From Cruorifilaria tuberocauda (Eukaryota > Nematoda > Chromadorea > Rhabditida > Onchocercidae), in NCBI GenBank assembly GCA_013365365.1, contig JABVXU010000151.1:51017-115016 (forward strand): a stretch of DNA of 64,000 nucleotides. Direction: 5' to 3'. How positions within the stretch are numbered: position 1 is the stretch's first letter; each line of letters starts with the position of its first letter. Of the stretch, positions 60,001 to 64,000 are shown in pieces. The position numbers and the translations under genes are program-made. The notes beneath the pieces are model-generated. The model was not told the DNA's origin and did not search any database. It saw only the letters and a program-made list of their open reading frames with translations.

Positions 60001-60720
60001 AGTATTTATTATTTTGCCTTCTTTTATTATTTCTATTATTATTACTTTTATTTTTAGCATTTATCCATAACAACCTAATCTTAATAATGCTATTATCTGT
60101 AATATCATATACGATCAATAAAGGATATTATCGAAACGGAGTCTCATGAAAGAAGATCCATACTCAAGCAATAAATCAACGTCAATAAATTCTCTCCACA
60201 CTAATAGTTCCATTTATTTATCCCGTTAGACCATTAATTCGTTCAAATTTATATGTCCAGTATTTAATCAAATCAAATCACGATATCTTGTATTCAAAAA
60301 GCCTTGAGTTATTGTTGTATTAGTAATAGAATTCTGATATTTATAGTAATTACTTACATGTAACTGACGTATGGAATTCTGAACGAGTTGTTTTTGTCAA
60401 TATCATTACAGAGTTTTGTTGAACCATAAATATTTCATGTTTTTTCTTTCTTCATAAATAAATTTCATAAATTGAGCGATGCTTATATGTGTCGCGTAAA
60501 GACTCTGTCGCTAGAACTACATAAACATTCTCAATAAATTAACTTGTAATTCAAAATAAAATATAGTATAACGAAGTACTGAAGTTAAACAGCCATATCC
60601 AGTTCGATATTCAGGTAAGGAATCTCACAACAACTGGCGTAATCAGATACAGTTGGACATGCTTGTTGATTTTTTTGATTTTCATGAGATGTGATTGTTA
60701 TTGTCCATTCATCTTATTGT
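57094..60720. other. Upstream region of GMPS, no gene assembled
   Basis: AT-rich and gene-poor. A possible extra minus-strand exon lies at about 58566-58515 (acceptor TTTATTGCAG, donor CAAA|GTAAGT) but does not join the first GMPS exon without a stop upstream. A frame at 58781-58485 (minus), reading MARTWRAMSVGSLVFFVVY, is open for 98 codons with no family match. Confidence 0.4.
58139..58670. repeat. Direct repeat of about 32 nt, copies 500 nt apart
   Basis: The sequence CTACACTCAGTTTTGCA, one variable base, then TCTCTTGCT and ATTTAC occurs at about 58139-58172 and again at 58636-58670. On the minus strand both copies can be read as ARDCKTECS in one frame. They flank the candidate upstream exon region of GMPS. 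Confidence 0.8.
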
Positions 60721-60882
60721 CATCATTTGTCGGGGATTTTTTTTTCTTTAACCTCGACAATATTTTAGTTGTTCTTTCTTTCCTGTTATTGTCGTCGATC
60801 TTCTTTGACCGTGACAATCTTTCTTTCTATTCGTAAGCAAGCAAACTGCTAGCTTCTGTGATTGCTAATACTTTGGGTGTAC

Positions 60883-60904
60883 CTCAAACTTGGGTAATTA
60901 AACC
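60883..60904 (-). ncRNA. Exact nematode SL1 spliced-leader sequence (SL RNA relic or retained leader)
   Basis: The reverse complement of 60883-60904 is identical over all 22 nt to the nematode SL1 leader (begins GGTTTAATTACC, ends GTTTGAG). It is followed by GTACACCC, so the leader/donor boundary (GAG|GT) of an SL RNA gene is kept. The next 100 nt contain no clear Sm-binding site (AATTTTTGG) and no obvious third stem-loop, so a working SL1 RNA gene is doubtful. Filarial SL1 genes normally sit in 5S rRNA repeats; I see no 5S sequence nearby. It is most likely a dispersed, partly degenerate SL RNA copy. Confidence 0.6.
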
Positions 60905-61145
60905 TTTATTAGAACAAATTTGATACATAGAATAATACAACATTACATCAACGTTAACAATTTAAATATTCTAAACAGTTTCAAACAATAACGATATCTG
61001 TCAGGGCCAGGGTAAAAGGGAATTGAATTTACCCTGTGATAACCGACCACACTCCTTAATACAAAGTCTTAGCAATGGTATGAGGTTGTGACCTCTTTTA
61101 TCCTGGAGGAGGGAGGATCCTTGAAGTTAGAAGATGACCGGTAAA

Positions 61146-61251
61146 GTCGTATAATTTGACCTTATAACATTAATTAAAACAAATTATTGAAGCTTCGAAG
61201 ATTGCCGCTACAGTCGTATAAATTGACCTTATAACATTAATTAGAAACAAA
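61146..61251 (+). repeat. Two-copy 38-nt direct repeat
   Basis: The segment GTCGTATAATTTGACCTTAT followed by AACATTAATTA at 61146-61183 recurs at 61213-61251 with a few changes. The unit repeats every 67 bases. It lies about 250 bases from the SL1 sequence. Confidence 0.85.
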
Positions 61252-63271
61252 GGATGGCGTTAACAAAGCTTGTAAAACCTCAAACATACATTTAGCTTAT
61301 ATTAACAAATCCGAACAAGGGGTCACATCGACCAGTTTATAACAGGGAGCTAAAAAGGCTAATTTGAAGAACAAATGATTTCGTTATCCTTCATTTCCTC
61401 GCTTTTCCAGCGACATCATTGAAGTCTTAATTAAATGTAGAAAAGTGAAATCATTTTTTCAAATTATACTCAAGTTTTAAGGACTTTAAATCTTTTAATT
61501 CCAGTATTTTCTTAGGTCAAAAAATTCAAGTTTGGCATAACTTTATTTTTCAGTTTGTTTGGTTTGGCGACACAATCAAAAAACGAAAATAAACAACGAA
61601 ATACCACTACGAAATCCGAGAAATTTGGAACTGATGATATTAGTCGATTATATCAGGAATTTAGTAATTGCACTATTATGGCTTTTTAATTTCACTGTGA
61701 ATTTTGCATATGAATTGACAGTAATTCTTACTATACTAAGCAATCGGTTAATAATTTGCAAGCTCTACTGTCGCTTATTTTTCAAGGCTTTTATGATTAC
61801 GATTTTTATGCTCATGATTATATTTATACAGCTTCATACTTCCATGTTAACTTTCTTCTATGTTATTTCTCACGTTTCCCATTCATATGTAATCATTCAT
61901 AGATGTACTTCACTCATCTTTCACTGATTTTGCTAATCATTTATAATTTCCAATTAAATTAGTCTCGATGCACTGTTGGTACAGATTAATAAGTATTTCA
62001 GTGAAAATCATCGCCGTGTATATAACATGAATGGTATCATGTTTCGTAAAAGCGTAGAAGTGTAGATTTATGCTATTGAATTTTTGCATATCAGATTAAA
62101 AAATGACATACAAACAAATAGTATCATGAAATCCTGTGCAACTTCTGATAATCGTTTTAGAAAAAAAACAATTGATAACAGGCATAAGCTGCTGTTGATT
62201 ATCAGGTTTTTTTTTTCTTCCAGTTATAAGGCAAAAACAAACGCCACGACATTGTTTGAAGAATTTGATTTTTAGTATTTCAGTTTATTTTAGAATGTAT
62301 TTTAAGAGAGATAGCTAACTGACTATTCCAGATATATGCTATTATAATTCAAAATTGGATCTGTCCGTTACATAATAAATTGATTCCTATCTTGAATTGT
62401 ACCAAAAGGCACAAACCAACATATTGAATTCAGCAGTTGTAATTTGAAGTTTATTGCAAATAAAGTAAAAAATTACGGCAAAAAGTCGAAACAAACGAGA
62501 ATATCTTAGATTCCTTTATATCAGTTAATATATTGCTAGGAACTGTGTGTGACATATTAATAATGGTATAGCAGAAGTTGAAATAGGACAGCTAAACTGG
62601 ATATCGATAATAAATTCTGCAAAAAGATTGGCAATAGAAATGGAATATCGTTTGAGGGATGTTTAGTTTGATAAAATTACTTCATTACATTTTCCGGAAA
62701 CATTTAATTTATTAAAACCAGAAGCATTTTCAAAGAATGTTTCAAGAAGTCTCTTTCTATTTAAAATTCACCGCAGACTAAGTCCAAATAGAAAAAAGGT
62801 CGAGAGCTAATTAACTGATCTTATTTCTTTATTTGAGCTGATGAAAAATAAATTGAGAGTTAATTGTTATTAGTACCGAAATAAACCATCTTGTATTGAT
62901 AAAATCGTTGAATTTGAATGTATGATTGAGCCAAAACCATGCAATCATTGCGGACCACGTCACCAATCCACGTGAAACATTCAAGAATATTTCCCATAAT
63001 TAAAAATCGATAATTTTCTAGCATTAACGAAATTTGATTTCTTCAGTACATTAAAAAAGAGAAATGATAGCGTAAGTGGCAATCCAAGATTAATAATAAA
63101 ATATATTGTTTTAATGTCATCTATGTTTCTCTGGTTTATTTTCGAATAAGTTTTAAATTTAAGTATGAAATTTATTTGAATATTAAATTCGGAAAGAATT
63201 CTTACAATTTTAGTGCTTTTTAAATAGTAAATTGATTTTTTTGTTTATTTCTTTATTGTTTTGTTTTAAAT
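61252..63271. other. Non-coding region, no firm gene
   Basis: About 2 kb. The open frame 61559-61927 (+) begins at TTG, is very rich in Ile/Leu/Phe codons and lacks splice context, so I do not call it a gene. Nothing else seen. Confidence 0.5.
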
Positions 63272-63484
63272 TTAATCAAATGGATTAGAAATATTGCTGA
63301 TACTAACAGGTGACTTAACGGCTCGTAATTTTTCCACATGGCGGTCTTCCTGCCAATTGGGCATGTGAAGTACCATAGAAACAAAACCAAATAGAGCTGA
63401 TATTATAGTGAGTAATGCGATTGCTTTATGAAATAAGAAACTCGGTAGGCATAGCAGCAATAATGCAGTACATGATAAACATGA
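63272..63484 (-). CDS. Last exon of a multi-pass membrane protein, rest outside the window
   Basis: The minus-strand exon runs from an acceptor TTTAATTCCAG at 63485 to a TAA at 63272, 70 residues in phase 0. It opens with hydrophobic sequence (SCTALLLLCLPSFLFHKA, with a second segment IALLTIISALFGFVSMVL) that gives two membrane spans. A short charged tail follows (WQEDRHVEKLRAVKSPVSIS, ending NPFD). The family is not recognised. The previous exon must lie upstream on this strand, within 63485-64000 or beyond; I could not identify it in the window. Confidence 0.5.
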   Translation of the reverse strand, partial: SCLSCTALLLLCLPSFLFHKAIALLTIISALFGFVSMVLHMPNWQEDRHVEKLRAVKSPVSISNISNPFD

Positions 63485-64000
63485 CTGGAATTAAACGGGA
63501 CAATTCGTCAAGCGTTGAATTTAAACTTGAGTTCAAAATTCATTAATCTTCAGCAAAGGAAGTAATAATTGTTTGGGCCATGCAATAATTTTTTGATCTT
63601 GACTAGTCCCTTTTGTTGTAATAAGACAACTGGCCGTTACTGAAGAACCTTACCTCCTCAAAAACAATCAAAATGTGACAAAAATACTGAAACAAATCCA
63701 TCAATATACTTTTCTTTGGCTTGAAGTCTTCCAATCAACCAGGAGTCATACCAAACTCTTATCTTACTTAATATCTTATTTGTCCTTTTTTATAATTTAG
63801 TTTCTAAAATGCAAATTTTACACAATTTTTGATTAAAATAGAAATTTATCTGACATACATAAGTAAATGGTGATCCATTTAAAGTTAAAAGCTAACAGAT
63901 AAAATCATCATAGTGATTTCGTTTCTTCCTGTAATGAAAGGTATGCTTGATAATTCATTTCAGTTTAACTTTCTTATATTTTTTCAAAGAATAGTCATAA
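63485..64000. other. Window-edge region, nothing recognised
   Basis: Probably intron of the membrane-protein gene to the left on the minus strand. No ORF or repeat of note. Confidence 0.4.

Noticed and set aside
61559..61927. 122-codon hydrophobic ORF
   Set aside because: It starts at TTG, is made of AT-rich codons, and has neither splice context nor recognisable family; such frames are expected by chance here.

Overview
The window is nuclear DNA of a parasitic nematode, almost certainly a clade III spirurid or filarial worm. The signs are AT-rich sequence, many small introns with TTTCAG-type acceptors, a nematode SL1 spliced-leader sequence, an MSP-domain gene, and a nuclear copy of a filarial-type mitochondrial cox2-trnH segment. 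Genes were built by joining exons whose splice phases agree. Exon positions are my own reading and may be off by a few bases.

Layout. 1-4.6 kb (+): 3' two thirds of transportin-1. 7.3-9.7 kb (+): THOC6-like WD40 protein. 12.6-15.2 kb (+): protein tyrosine phosphatase with an intact active site. 16.3-20.2 kb: a small secreted-protein cluster, made of a C-type-lectin-like gene (+), a tail-to-tail truncated relative (-), and a four-exon Cys-rich ET-module/Ly6-like gene (-). 20-27 kb: mostly non-coding, with a mitochondrial insertion (NUMT) at 25.4-25.9 kb. 27-28.2 kb (+): TMEM86/YhhN-like membrane protein. 32.3-33.6 kb (-): MSP-domain protein. 33.8 kb: a near-perfect 33-bp foldback. 34.3-37.3 kb (-): a five-exon gene of unknown function with a second ORF inside one intron. 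38.4-42.8 kb (+): Mediator subunit MED26. 44.7-45.5 kb (+): small membrane-anchored protein. 46.1-47.9 kb (+): Mediator subunit MED8. 48.9-57.1 kb (-): GMP synthase in 18 exons. 57-63 kb: non-coding apart from an exact SL1 22-mer at 60.9 kb. 63.3-63.5 kb (-): last exon of a membrane protein.

Functional themes are nuclear transport and mRNA export (TNPO1, THOC6), transcription (MED26 and MED8 on one strand within 10 kb), purine synthesis (GMPS), and lineage-specific secreted or sperm-type proteins. I found no bacterial operon, CRISPR array, phage or intact transposon. The most unusual items are the SL1-bearing block, the 33-bp foldback upstream of the MSP gene, the half-domain lectin copy, and the cox2-trnH NUMT.
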